The translations under genes were made by a program, and so were the position numbers. From Herbaspirillum aquaticum (lineage in GTDB: Bacteria; Pseudomonadota; Gammaproteobacteria; Burkholderiales; Burkholderiaceae_D), in contig NZ_NJGV01000009.1 in assembly GCF_002213425.1 (NCBI RefSeq), positions 1 to 64,000 on the forward strand: DNA of 64,000 nucleotides, given 5' to 3'. Numbering within the stretch: position 1 is the first letter of the stretch; each line of letters opens with the position of its first letter. The notes beneath the pieces were generated by a model, which saw only the letters and a program-made list of their open reading frames with translations, ran no database searches and was not told where the DNA came from. Positions 54,691 to 63,561 of the stretch are shown here, piece by piece.

Positions 54691-55887
54691 ATGGATCTGA
54701 ATTTCACCCCGGCCGAAGAAGCCTTCCGCGACAGCGTGCGCGCCTTCCTCGCCGAGAAGCTGCCCAAGGCCTTGTCGGACAAGGTGGCCAGCGGCAAGCA
54801 CCTGAGCCGCGACGAGATGGAACAATGGCACGCCATCCTCAACGAACGCGGCTGGCTGGCCAATCACTGGCCCCGCGAATATGGCGGCACCGGCTGGACC
54901 GTAATCGAGAAATTCATCTTCGAACACGAATGCTGCCTGGCGCATGCGCCGCGCGTGGTGCCGTTCGGGGTCAACATGCTGGGACCGGTGCTGATCAAGT
55001 ACGGCAATGAAGCGCAGAAGCGATACTGGCTGCCGCGCATCCTCAGTGGCGAGGACTGGTGGTGCCAGGGCTATTCGGAACCGGGCGCGGGCTCCGACCT
55101 GGCTGCCGTAAAGACGCATGCGGTCCGCGATGGCGACCATTACATCGTCAATGGCCAGAAGACCTGGACCACGCTGGGCCACTACGCCAACATGATCTTC
55201 TGCCTGGTGCGCACCAATCGCGAAGCCAAGAAGCAGGAAGGCATCAGCTTCCTGTTGATCGACATGAATGCACCGGGCGTGGAAGTGCGTCCCATCATCA
55301 CGCTGGACGGCGAGCACGAAGTCAACGAGGTCTTCTTCACCGATGTGCGCGTACCGGTACAAAACCTGGTCGGCGAGGAAGATCGCGGCTGGAGCTGCGC
55401 CAAGTACCTGCTGACCTATGAGCGCACCAACATCGCCGGCATCGGCTTCTCGGTGGCCGCACTGCAACGGCTCAAGAAGATCGCCGCCACGCAACGCAGC
55501 CATGGCCGTCCGCTGGCCGAAGACCCGCTCTTCGCGGCCCGCATGGCCCGCGTGGAAATCGATCTGGAGAACATGAAGACCACCAACCTGCGGGTCATCT
55601 CGGCGGTCGCCGGCGGTGGTGCGCCCGGTGCGGAAAGCTCCATGCTCAAGATACGCGGCACCGAGATCCGCCAGGAAATCACCGCCCTCACCCGCCGCGC
55701 CATGGGCCCTTACGCGCGCCCCTATCAGTGGCAGGCGCAGGATGAAGGCCACGATGGCCACACGCTCGGCCCGGAGGCCGCTGCCGGTGCGGCCGCGCAT
55801 TACTTCAACAATCGCAAGCTGTCGATTTTCGGCGGCTCCAATGAAATCCAGAAGAACATCATCTCCAAGATGATCCTTGGCCTGTGA
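54691..55887 (+). CDS. acyl-CoA dehydrogenase, large-subunit type (PimC-like)
   Basis: 398 residues of the acyl-CoA dehydrogenase fold. The FAD/substrate segment is CQGYSEPGAGSDLAAVKTHA, and the C-terminal helix has LSIFGGSNEIQKNIISKM. At the place where medium-chain enzymes carry the catalytic Glu (YEGT) the sequence reads IFGG, so either another residue acts as base or the partner subunit supplies it. It is followed directly by a second, smaller paralogue, as pimC-pimD are, and the two likely form one heteromeric enzyme. AAGGAG precedes the ATG. Confidence 0.9.
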   Translation: MDLNFTPAEEAFRDSVRAFLAEKLPKALSDKVASGKHLSRDEMEQWHAILNERGWLANHWPREYGGTGWTVIEKFIFEHECCLAHAPRVVPFGVNMLGPVLIKYGNEAQKRYWLPRILSGEDWWCQGYSEPGAGSDLAAVKTHAVRDGDHYIVNGQKTWTTLGHYANMIFCLVRTNREAKKQEGISFLLIDMNAPGVEVRPIITLDGEHEVNEVFFTDVRVPVQNLVGEEDRGWSCAKYLLTYERTNIAGIGFSVAALQRLKKIAATQRSHGRPLAEDPLFAARMARVEIDLENMKTTNLRVISAVAGGGAPGAESSMLKIRGTEIRQEITALTRRAMGPYARPYQWQAQDEGHDGHTLGPEAAAGAAAHYFNNRKLSIFGGSNEIQKNIISKMILGL

Positions 55888-55897
55888 GGAAACGCCC

Positions 55898-57043
55898 ATG
55901 AATTTCGAGCACACCGAAGAACGGCGCATGCTGGCCGACAGCCTGCGCCGTCTCATTACCGAACAGTATGGTTTTGAAGCCCGCAAGCACCTGCTGCAAT
56001 CCAAGCCCGGCATGAGCCGCGACATGTGGTCGCAACTGGCCGAAATGGGCGTGATCGGCGCACTCTTCCGTGAGGAAGACGGCGGCTACGGCGGTGGGGG
56101 TTTCGATATCGCCGTGGTGTTTGAAGAGATCGGCCGCGGCCTGCTGCTGGAGCCCTTGCTGGGCAGTGCCATCCTGGTCGGCGAGGCCATCGCGGCCGCT
56201 GGCACGCCCGCACAGAAGGCCTTGCTGGAACCGATCATCGCCGGCCAGACCCTGGCCGCCTTGGCCCATGAAGAAGCCGACAGCCACTATGCACCCACGC
56301 ATGTGACCACGCGCGCCACGCAAGAAGCCGACGGAAGCTGGCGCCTGCAAGGCCACAAGGCGGTCGTGGTGCAAGCGGAAGCGGCGGATGTGTTGCTGGT
56401 CTCAGCCCGTACCAGCGGCGCGAGCGATGACGCTGACGGCATCTCGCTGTTCCTGATCCCGGCCAATACGGCGGGCCTGCAATTGCAAGGCAGCGACGCC
56501 ATCGACGGTGGCCGCGTAGCCGACCTGCTGCTGCAAGAGGTTGCCCTGCCCGCCGACGCCCTGCTGGGCAGCGCGGACCAAGGCGCTGCGCTGCTGGAGC
56601 GCATCCTCGGACGCGGCGTGCTGGCGCTGTGTGCCGAAGCACTGGGCGCGATGGAGGTGGCCAAGGAGGCCACGCTCGATTACCTGCGCACCCGCAAGCA
56701 GTTCGGCCTGCCCATCGGCAGCTTCCAGGCCCTGCAGCACCGCATGGCCGACCTGCTGCTGGAAGTGGAACAGGCGCGCTCGGCGGTCATCAATGCCGCT
56801 GCTGCATTGGACGCCGACCGCCTCACGCGCGAGCGTGCCTTGTCGGCGGCCAAGTTCAGCATCGGCCGCATCGGCACGCTGGTGGCCGAAGAATCCATCC
56901 AGTTGCATGGCGGCATCGGCATGACCTGGGAACTGCCGCTGTCGCACTACGCCAAGCGCCTGGTGATGATCGATCACCAGCTCGGCGACGAAGACCATCA
57001 CCTGCAACGCTACATCGCGCTGGGCCGCGAAGTACCGGCATGA
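55898..57043 (+). CDS. acyl-CoA dehydrogenase, small-subunit type (PimD-like)
   Basis: 381 residues, same fold as the gene before it but divergent. The N-terminal region is MNFEHTEERRMLADSLRRLI, the central cofactor site region is weakly conserved, and the C-terminal QLHGGIGMTWELPLSHYAKR is typical. It starts 11 bases after its partner stops, with GAGGAA upstream; the start at 55877 in the same frame overlaps the previous gene and is not needed. The stop overlaps the next ATG by 4 bases (ATGA). Confidence 0.9.
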   Translation: MNFEHTEERRMLADSLRRLITEQYGFEARKHLLQSKPGMSRDMWSQLAEMGVIGALFREEDGGYGGGGFDIAVVFEEIGRGLLLEPLLGSAILVGEAIAAAGTPAQKALLEPIIAGQTLAALAHEEADSHYAPTHVTTRATQEADGSWRLQGHKAVVVQAEAADVLLVSARTSGASDDADGISLFLIPANTAGLQLQGSDAIDGGRVADLLLQEVALPADALLGSADQGAALLERILGRGVLALCAEALGAMEVAKEATLDYLRTRKQFGLPIGSFQALQHRMADLLLEVEQARSAVINAAAALDADRLTRERALSAAKFSIGRIGTLVAEESIQLHGGIGMTWELPLSHYAKRLVMIDHQLGDEDHHLQRYIALGREVPA

Positions 57044-57840
57044 GCGAAGTCCTGTGCGAGCAGCGCGGCGCGGTGCGCGTGCTCATCAACCATGATCCGG
57101 CCACGCGCAATGCCCTCAACGCCGACCTGTACGCGGCGCTGGCGGCCGCGCTCGACGAGGCCCAGGCCGATCCGCAGGTAGGGGCCATCGTGCTGGCCGG
57201 GGGCGGCAACTTCTTCTGTTCCGGCGGCGACCTGCGCCTGCTGGCCCAGCGGCGCAGCATGGCCCCCCAGCAACGGCGTGCAAAACTGGAAGGCTTGCAC
57301 GACCTGATCCGCCATATCGGCCGCTGCAGCAAGCCTGTGATCGCCGCCGTCGAAGGTGGCGCGGCCGGGGCCGGGTTGTCGCTGGCCCTGGCATGCGATC
57401 TGCTGGTGACCACCCGCCAAGCGCAGTTCTCGGTAGCCTACGTCAAGGTCGGGCTCACGCCCGATGGCGGCGTGACAGCCTTCCTGGCGCAATTCCTGTC
57501 GCGCCAGGTGCTGACCCAGTTGTGCCTGTCCGGTGAGCGATTCAATGGCGAACGCCTGCATGCCATGGGCGCAGTCAATCAACTGGTCGAGGAGGGACAG
57601 GCACTGCAAGCCGCCGTGCAACTGGCCGCCACCCTGGCCGACGGACCGGCGCAGGCGATGGCCCGCATCAAGCACCTGTGCCAGCATGCCTACGGCGCCA
57701 CGCTGGAAGAACAGCTGGAACAGGAAGCACAGCACATGGTGCTCTCGCAGGGCGAAGACGAAGCGGCCGAGGGCATTCACGCCTTCCTTGAAAAACGGCC
57801 TGCCGATTTCCGGCGGCTGCGGCAGGCACCGGAACAATAG
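57040..57840 (+). CDS. enoyl-CoA hydratase/isomerase (PimE-like)
   Basis: 266-residue crotonase. Oxyanion-hole segments are GGGNFFCSGGDLRLLAQR and VEGGAAGAGLSLALACDLLV. At the usual catalytic Glu position the sequence reads VAYVKVGLTPDGG: the second Glu region has Val-Gly-Leu-Thr-Pro-Asp, with Asp in the position often occupied in isomerase-type members. It may therefore be an isomerase or a 2,3-hydratase with unusual specificity. Translation is coupled to the dehydrogenase upstream by a 4-base overlap. Confidence 0.87.
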   Translation: MSEVLCEQRGAVRVLINHDPATRNALNADLYAALAAALDEAQADPQVGAIVLAGGGNFFCSGGDLRLLAQRRSMAPQQRRAKLEGLHDLIRHIGRCSKPVIAAVEGGAAGAGLSLALACDLLVTTRQAQFSVAYVKVGLTPDGGVTAFLAQFLSRQVLTQLCLSGERFNGERLHAMGAVNQLVEEGQALQAAVQLAATLADGPAQAMARIKHLCQHAYGATLEEQLEQEAQHMVLSQGEDEAAEGIHAFLEKRPADFRRLRQAPEQ

Positions 57841-57912
57841 CGGTACCGGGATGCGCAACGACGTCATACAGAACAACAAGCGCAGCACGCATCCCGTCCA
57901 TGAGGAGACAAC

Positions 57913-59121
57913 ATGACTGAACAAACTGCATCCCTGCCGCTGGCCGGCGTGCGCGTATTGGACCTCTCGCGCGTGCTGGCCGGTCCGTGGTGTGCGATGG
58001 TACTGGGCGACCTGGGCGCCGAAGTGATCAAGGTCGAGCACCCCGAACGCGGCGACGACACGCGCGACTGGGGGACCCGCATCGGCTCGACCGAGACCGC
58101 GTATTTCAACAGCGTCAACCGCAACAAGCGCTCCATCAGCGTGGACCTGCAGACCGAAGAAGGCCAAGATATCGTGCGCCAGCTGGCCCGCAAGAGCGAT
58201 GTGGTGATCCAGAATTTCAAGTTCGGCGGCGTGCAGAAATTTGGCCTCGATTACGAGACCCTGCGCCGCGACAATCCCGGCCTGGTGTATTGCTCCATCA
58301 CCGGTTACGACAGCAGCGGGCCGGAAGCCACGCGGCCCGGCTATGACCTGGTGATCCAGGGCGAATCCGGCCTGATGTCGCTCAATGGCGAGGCCACCCA
58401 GCCCCCGCTGAAACTGGGCGTGGCGGCGGTGGACCTGTTCACCGGCATGTATTCCGCCCAGGGCGTGCTGGCCGCGCTGTACCAGCGCCAGCAGACAGGA
58501 CAGGGCCGGCATGTGGAAATGGCGCTGTTCGATTGCGGCGTCATGATCACCTCGTATTACGGTCTGGAAGCGCTGATCCTGGGCGACGATCCGCCGCGCT
58601 ATGGCAATGCGCATCCCTCCATCATTCCCTATGGCGTCTTCGATGCGGCCGATGGGCGGCTGGTCATTACGGTGGGCACCAACAGCCAGTACCAGCGTTT
58701 CTGCCAAAGCGTCATCGACCGTCCCGACCTGGCCGAGGATGCGCGCTTCAAGACCAATGTCAGCCGTGGCCAGCATCGCGACGTGCTGGTCCCGGAAATC
58801 AACCGCGAACTCAAGGCCCGCAAACGTGCCGACCTGCTGGCCAAGCTACACCAGGCCGGCATTCCCTGCGGTGAAGTGCTGGGCCTGCATGAGGCGCTGA
58901 CCAGTCCGCGCGCCACCTCTGCCGGCCTGGTCAGCACGCATCCACATGCGGAAGCCGGCAGTGTGCAGGTGCTGGCACCGCCCTATCGTTTCGATGGCGA
59001 ACGCCTGCCGGTGCGCAAGGCACCGCCCTCCCTGGGTGAAGGCACGGGAGAAGTCTTGCAGTCGCTGCTGGGGATGGAAGAAGCGCAGATCGCCGCGTTG
59101 CGCGAACGGGGCGTGCTGTAG
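57913..59121 (+). CDS. class III CoA-transferase (CaiB/BaiF family)
   Basis: 402 residues. The N-terminal VRVLDLSRVLAGPWCAMVLG and the catalytic Asp145 in RPGYDLVIQGESGL are diagnostic. It moves CoA between carboxylic acids without ATP. Being at the end of the pim-like operon and tail to tail with glutaryl-CoA dehydrogenase, it most probably activates a dicarboxylate such as glutarate, as GcdG/SUGCT-type enzymes do from succinyl-CoA. The gap from the hydratase is 72 bases, with GAGGAG before the ATG. No acyl-CoA ligase (PimA) is present in the cluster. Confidence 0.9.
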   Translation: MTEQTASLPLAGVRVLDLSRVLAGPWCAMVLGDLGAEVIKVEHPERGDDTRDWGTRIGSTETAYFNSVNRNKRSISVDLQTEEGQDIVRQLARKSDVVIQNFKFGGVQKFGLDYETLRRDNPGLVYCSITGYDSSGPEATRPGYDLVIQGESGLMSLNGEATQPPLKLGVAAVDLFTGMYSAQGVLAALYQRQQTGQGRHVEMALFDCGVMITSYYGLEALILGDDPPRYGNAHPSIIPYGVFDAADGRLVITVGTNSQYQRFCQSVIDRPDLAEDARFKTNVSRGQHRDVLVPEINRELKARKRADLLAKLHQAGIPCGEVLGLHEALTSPRATSAGLVSTHPHAEAGSVQVLAPPYRFDGERLPVRKAPPSLGEGTGEVLQSLLGMEEAQIAALRERGVL

Positions 59122-59145
59122 CGAGAAAAGAGCGGGAGCGGAAAT

Positions 59146-59188
59146 ACATCGCCTGCAAGCCACCGTAGAGGCGGCTTGCAGGCGATGT
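59146..59188. terminator. long hairpin between CoA-transferase and gcdH
   Basis: A 16-bp perfect stem (59146-59161 with 59173-59188) around an 11-base loop occupies the short gap between two convergent genes. T-runs are absent, but the strength and place suggest a shared terminator. Confidence 0.7.
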
Positions 59189-59192
59189 CGCT

Positions 59193-60386
59193 TCAGTTGG
59201 AGAAAGCCGCCAGTCCGGTGATGGCGCGGCCGAGGATCAGCGCATGCACATCATGCGTACCCTCGTAGGTGTTGACCACTTCCAGGTTCACCAGGTGACG
59301 CGCCACGCCGAACTCATCGGAGATGCCGTTGCCGCCCATCATGTCGCGCGCCATGCGGGCGATGTCCAGTGCCTTGCCGCAGCTGTTGCGCTTCATGATC
59401 GAGGTCTGCTCGATACCGGAATACCCCTCATCCTTCAGGCGTCCCAGGCGCAGGCAGCCTTGCAGGCCCAGCGAGATTTCAGTGAGCATGTCGGCCAGCT
59501 TCTTCTGCACCAGCTGGTTGGCCGCCAGCGGACGGCCGAACTGCTGGCGTTCCATGGTGTAGCGGCGCGCGCGCTCGTAGCAGTCTTCGGCCGCGCCCAG
59601 TGCGCCCCAGGCGATGCCGTAACGCGCGCTGTTCAGACAGGTGAAGGGGCCCTTCAATCCGCGCACGTCGGGGAAGGCGTTTTCTTCCGGGCAGAAGACG
59701 TTGTCCATCACGATTTCCCCGGTGATGGAAGAACGCAGGCCGACCTTGCCGTGGATGGCCGGGGCCGACAAGCCCTTGGCGCCCTTGTCGAGGATGAAGC
59801 CGCGAATCTCGCCTTCGTCATCCTTGGCCCACACCACGAAGACGTCGGCCACCGGGCTGTTGGTGATCCACATCTTGCTGCCGGACAGGCTGTAGCCGCC
59901 GTCCACCTTGCGCGCGCGGGTGATCATGCTGCCGGGGTCGGAACCGTGGTTGGGTTCGGTCAGGCCGAAGCAGCCTATCCATTCGCCGCTGGCCAGCTTG
60001 GGCAGGTATTTCTGTTTCTGCGCTTCGGTGCCGAAGGCATTGATGGGGGTCATCACCAGCGAGGACTGCACGCTCATCATGGAGCGATAGCCGGAATCGA
60101 CGCGCTCGACTTCGCGCGCGATCAGGCCATAACAAACGTAATTCAGACCGGCACCACCGTACTGCTCATCGATGGTCGCGCCCAGCAGGCCCAGTTCGCC
60201 CATCTCGCGGAAGATGCTCACATCCATCTTCTCGTGGCGGAAGGCTTCCAGCACGCGCGGGGCCAGGCGGTCCTGGCAATAGGCCTGGGCGGCATCGCGC
60301 ACCTGGCGCTCATCGTCGCTCAGTTGCTGCTCCAGCATCAGGGGGTCGGCGTAATCGAATGCATGTCGTTGCTGCGTTTTGCTCAT
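59193..60386 (-). CDS. gcdH: glutaryl-CoA dehydrogenase
   Basis: 397 residues. It oxidatively decarboxylates glutaryl-CoA to crotonyl-CoA. Motifs typical of Gcd[36 protein letters not shown], and the catalytic Glu375 in [20 protein letters not shown]. It belongs to lysine, tryptophan and odd-chain dicarboxylate breakdown. It is convergent with the CoA-transferase and downstream of a LysR regulator on the same strand, an arrangement like the gcdR-gcdH-gcdG set of other proteobacteria. Confidence 0.95.
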   Translation of the reverse strand: MSKTQQRHAFDYADPLMLEQQLSDDERQVRDAAQAYCQDRLAPRVLEAFRHEKMDVSIFREMGELGLLGATIDEQYGGAGLNYVCYGLIAREVERVDSGYRSMMSVQSSLVMTPINAFGTEAQKQKYLPKLASGEWIGCFGLTEPNHGSDPGSMITRARKVDGGYSLSGSKMWITNSPVADVFVVWAKDDEGEIRGFILDKGAKGLSAPAIHGKVGLRSSITGEIVMDNVFCPEENAFPDVRGLKGPFTCLNSARYGIAWGALGAAEDCYERARRYTMERQQFGRPLAANQLVQKKLADMLTEISLGLQGCLRLGRLKDEGYSGIEQTSIMKRNSCGKALDIARMARDMMGGNGISDEFGVARHLVNLEVVNTYEGTHDVHALILGRAITGLAAFSN

Positions 60387-60491
60387 GGAAGCCTCTTTTG
60401 TGCATCAGGAATCGCTGCAGCAGTACTGTCTTCGCAGACCGTCCTCGCGCAGCGGCGGTGGACAAAAATATACGGACTGCCCCGCCGTGGC

Positions 60492-60508
60492 GCAAACGAA
60501 TTGTTTGC
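60492..60508. promoter_or_regulatory. 17-bp palindrome upstream of gcdH
   Basis: GCAAAC-GAATT-GTTTGC, arms perfect, 106 bases before the gcdH ATG and between it and the LysR gene. It is compatible with a LysR box (T-N11-A contained within) and also resembles the GCGAAC-N4-GTTYCGC sites of the pim-like operon. Confidence 0.5.
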
Positions 60509-60569
60509 ATCACCATGTGCGTTTTACGCACTCCGGTTCCGCGTGTCGAGACAGCCTTCCAACCCGCAC

Positions 60570-61481
60570 TCAACCCAATCCGCTGGGCAGGCGATAGGCC
60601 TTGGCCTGCTCTTCCAGCCAGTCCTGGAACAGGCGCAGGAGCGGCCGCTCGGAGGTGCGCTCGGGATAGATCAGGTAGTAGGAATGTGTGCTCAGGTAAT
60701 CGTGATCGACCGCCACCACCAACAGGCCGCGCCGCAACTCATCCTCGATCAGGAAGCGCGGGATCAGCGCCACGCCCATGCCTACGATGGCCGCCTGGGT
60801 CAGCATGGAGAACAGTTCCAGCTGCGTGCCCACCAGGTCGTTCTGCACCTGCATGCCGAAGGAGGCGAACCACTGCCGCCACACATAGGGCCGCGTGCTC
60901 TGCTGCAGCAGCGGATAGGCCAGCAGCTCGGTGGGCGTGAGCTTGCGGTCGTGACCGATGAGTTCGGGGCTGGCCACGGCCACCATGCTCTCGCGCATCA
61001 GGAACACGCCCTCGGTCCCGGGCCAGCTGGCTTGCCCGGCGTAGAGCGTGGCATCGAGATTGGTCTCTTCGAAGAGGAAGGGCCGGGTGCGCGGGCGCAG
61101 GTTGACGGTCACACCGGGATGCGCCTCCAGGAAGGAACGCAGGCGCGGCAGCAGCCACCGGGTGGCGAAGGTCGGCATCACGCCCAGCTCCAGGGTATCG
61201 CCATGGCCGTCGCGTGACATCAGGTGCAGGGCGTCGCGTTCGATTTCATCGAGGCGCTGGCCGACCTGATGGCTGTAACTCACGCCCGCCTCGGTCAGGC
61301 GCACGCCGCGCTTGGTGCGGCGAAACAGCTTCAGGCCCAGGAATTCCTCCAGCGCGGCCACCTGGCGGCAGACGGCGCTTTGCGTCACGGCCATTTCCTG
61401 GGCGGCCTTGGTAAAGCTCTGGTGCCGCGCGGCCGACTCGAAGACGGCCATGGCCTGGGTGGAAGGAATCTTTCGGCGCAT
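60570..61481 (-). CDS. LysR-family transcriptional regulator (probable regulator of gcdH)
   Basis: 303 residues. The helix-turn-helix is ESAARHQSFTKAAQEMAVTQ through SAVCRQVAALEEFLGLKLF, and the rest is the periplasmic-binding-protein-like sensor domain; the style is GcvA-like. It runs in the same direction as gcdH, 183 bases upstream of it. Most LysR regulators are divergent from their targets, but gcdH is the evident candidate. Confidence 0.9.
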   Translation of the reverse strand: MRRKIPSTQAMAVFESAARHQSFTKAAQEMAVTQSAVCRQVAALEEFLGLKLFRRTKRGVRLTEAGVSYSHQVGQRLDEIERDALHLMSRDGHGDTLELGVMPTFATRWLLPRLRSFLEAHPGVTVNLRPRTRPFLFEETNLDATLYAGQASWPGTEGVFLMRESMVAVASPELIGHDRKLTPTELLAYPLLQQSTRPYVWRQWFASFGMQVQNDLVGTQLELFSMLTQAAIVGMGVALIPRFLIEDELRRGLLVVAVDHDYLSTHSYYLIYPERTSERPLLRLFQDWLEEQAKAYRLPSGLG

Positions 61482-61939
61482 CGTGCGAAAAAGGCATTGA
61501 AGTGAATTTTATGCACATCTTATCGCAGCTGCGGCGTCTTCCATCGTCCGTCATTGAATAATCTTGTACGACATCATGACAACAATCGCTATCAAACAAT
61601 CGATATCAATTAACGCATGGCCAGCATGATTAATTTCATTGGATGGAAATCTTGTCGGTCGTTAAGATCAAGTCCGATCCAGCCATGCGACCATCGAACA
61701 GCAAGCGCCGGCGGCCAAGGGAGGCCGTTGGCAACAAGAGAGACAGGATGGGCAGGAAGCCGACGCTTCGTGACGGCATGACAGCATGACATCACCAGCA
61801 CTTCATTGCTCCCGCAACCACGCCCCGGCCGGTTGCCGCTCTTGACGCCCGCACGCCAAACGGGCGGCCTCGCAGAATCGTTCGACCGCAGCGTTCGGAT
61901 CCGACACTGAAAACGATATAAATCGAATGCGAGGAAGAC
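61482..61939. other. 458-base gap between LysR gene and chemoreceptor
   Basis: Divergent promoter region. ORFs on both strands look random. The 12-base direct repeat AATCGCTATCAA / AATCGATATCAA (61584-61595 and 61598-61609) is the only distinct motif. I could not identify a sigma-28 promoter. Confidence 0.55.
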
Positions 61940-63487
61940 ATGATCTGGTTCTACAACCTCAACATCGCCAAAAAGCTGGCCCTGTCCTTTGCGGTGGTGA
62001 TTGCGCTGGCCCTGTTGCAGGGCCTGTTCGCCATGAAGGAACTCAAGCAGGTCAACAGTGCTTCCGGCGAGATCGTCAACAAGTGGATGCCGACCATGGA
62101 TGCCGCGCGCGAACTGCAGGGTTCGCTGCCGCCGCTGCGGCTCAATGAACTGGAGCTGGTCACCGCCGTCACGCCCCAGGAGCGCACCGCCGCCAACCAG
62201 TCCATCAAGAAGCGCCTGGATGCGCTGGCCAAGCAGCGCGCGGTATTCGAGCAGCGCATGTCCGAACCCGAGGAGAAGGAACAATATGCCCAGTTCGGCA
62301 AGAATCTCGCGGCCTACCTGAAGGTGGATGAACAACTGGCCGAGATGGCGGCCAACCAGCAGTATGACGAGACACGCGCCCTCTTCAACGGCGAGTCCGC
62401 CAAGCTCTACGCCGCGATGGTCGGCAACCTCAATGCCATCGTCAAGGTCAATGCCAGCGGCAGCGCGCGTGCCGACGAAGAGGCCTCGGGCGTATTCCGT
62501 GCGGCGCAGCGCTGGATCGTGGGCTTGCTGGTGGCAACGGTGGCCATCGGTTCGCTGCTGGCCTTCGTGGTGGCGGCCAATGTCTCGCGTCCATTGAAGG
62601 AAGCGGTGGAAATCGCCCAGCGCGTGGCGCGTGGCGACCTGACCCTGCGCATCCGCCCGGCCGGCCGCGATGAAACCGGACGCCTCATGGAAGCCCTGCG
62701 CGTGATGAATGACAGCCTGCGCGACATCGTCAATGAGGTGCGCCAGGGGACCGACACCATCGCCACTGCCTCCAACGAAATCGCGCGCGGCAACCTGGAC
62801 CTGTCCAACCGTACCGAACAGCAGGCGGGCTCCCTGGAAGAAACCGCATCGGCCATGGAGCAGCTCACCTCCACCGTGACCCAGAATGCCGACAATGCGC
62901 GCCAGGCCAACCAGCTGGCGGCCACCGCATCCGACATCGCCAGCCAGGGTGGCGAAGTGGTGGGCCAGGTAGTGCAGACCATGGAAGGCATCACCGAGAG
63001 TTCGCGCCGCATTGCCGACATCATCAGCGTGATTGATGGCATCGCCTTCCAGACCAACATCCTGGCGCTCAATGCAGCGGTGGAAGCGGCCCGTGCCGGC
63101 GAGCAGGGACGCGGCTTTGCGGTGGTGGCCTCGGAGGTGCGCTCACTGGCGCAGCGTTCGGCCGGTGCGGCCAAGGAGATCAAGGAGCTCATTGACGACT
63201 CGGTGCAGAAGGTCAGCGCCGGCAGCGCTTTGGTGGAACGCGCCGGCAGCACCATGACCGAAGTGGTGGCCAGCGTGCGCCGCGTTACTGACGTGGTGGC
63301 CGAGATCAGCGCGGCCACGCAGGAACAGAGCGGCGGCATCAATGAAGTCAATCTCGCCATCACGCAGATGGATGAGACCACGCAGCAGAATGCCGCACTG
63401 GTGGAGCAGGCGGCGGCGGCGGCGGATTCACTGAAGGGACAGGCAGGCAATCTCGCAGCCGTAGTGGGCAAGTTCAAGCTGGATTGA
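61940..63487 (+). CDS. methyl-accepting chemotaxis protein
   Basis: 515 residues. Transmembrane helix 1 at about 12-32, a four-helix-bundle periplasmic sensor (33-190), transmembrane helix 2 at 192-213, HAMP (214-266) and a long coiled-coil signalling domain. The hairpin tip contains [20 protein letters not shown], the highly conserved CheA/CheW contact. There is no C-terminal pentapeptide for CheR docking. Ligand is unknown; 4HB sensors often bind small organic acids or amino acids. AGGAAG lies before the ATG. Confidence 0.93.
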   Translation: MIWFYNLNIAKKLALSFAVVIALALLQGLFAMKELKQVNSASGEIVNKWMPTMDAARELQGSLPPLRLNELELVTAVTPQERTAANQSIKKRLDALAKQRAVFEQRMSEPEEKEQYAQFGKNLAAYLKVDEQLAEMAANQQYDETRALFNGESAKLYAAMVGNLNAIVKVNASGSARADEEASGVFRAAQRWIVGLLVATVAIGSLLAFVVAANVSRPLKEAVEIAQRVARGDLTLRIRPAGRDETGRLMEALRVMNDSLRDIVNEVRQGTDTIATASNEIARGNLDLSNRTEQQAGSLEETASAMEQLTSTVTQNADNARQANQLAATASDIASQGGEVVGQVVQTMEGITESSRRIADIISVIDGIAFQTNILALNAAVEAARAGEQGRGFAVVASEVRSLAQRSAGAAKEIKELIDDSVQKVSAGSALVERAGSTMTEVVASVRRVTDVVAEISAATQEQSGGINEVNLAITQMDETTQQNAALVEQAAAAADSLKGQAGNLAAVVGKFKLD

Positions 63488-63495
63488 AGCGATAT

Positions 63496-63524
63496 GGCCG
63501 ACGCCAGATTGCCTGGTGTCGGCC
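63496..63524. terminator. hairpin between chemoreceptor and LysE-family gene
   Basis: GGCCGACGCCAG pairs with CTGGTGTCGGCC (one G-U) around a 5-base loop, nine bases past the chemoreceptor stop. There is no T-run. It sits between convergent genes. Confidence 0.55.
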
Positions 63525-63561
63525 GCGTGCGCTGGCCTCGCGTGCAGCCAAGCTCAGGCGG

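Noticed and set aside
53200..56025. 941-codon minus-strand ORF across the thiolase and acyl-CoA dehydrogenase genes
   Set aside because: Shadow frame; the plus strand holds three motif-rich genes with ribosome sites.
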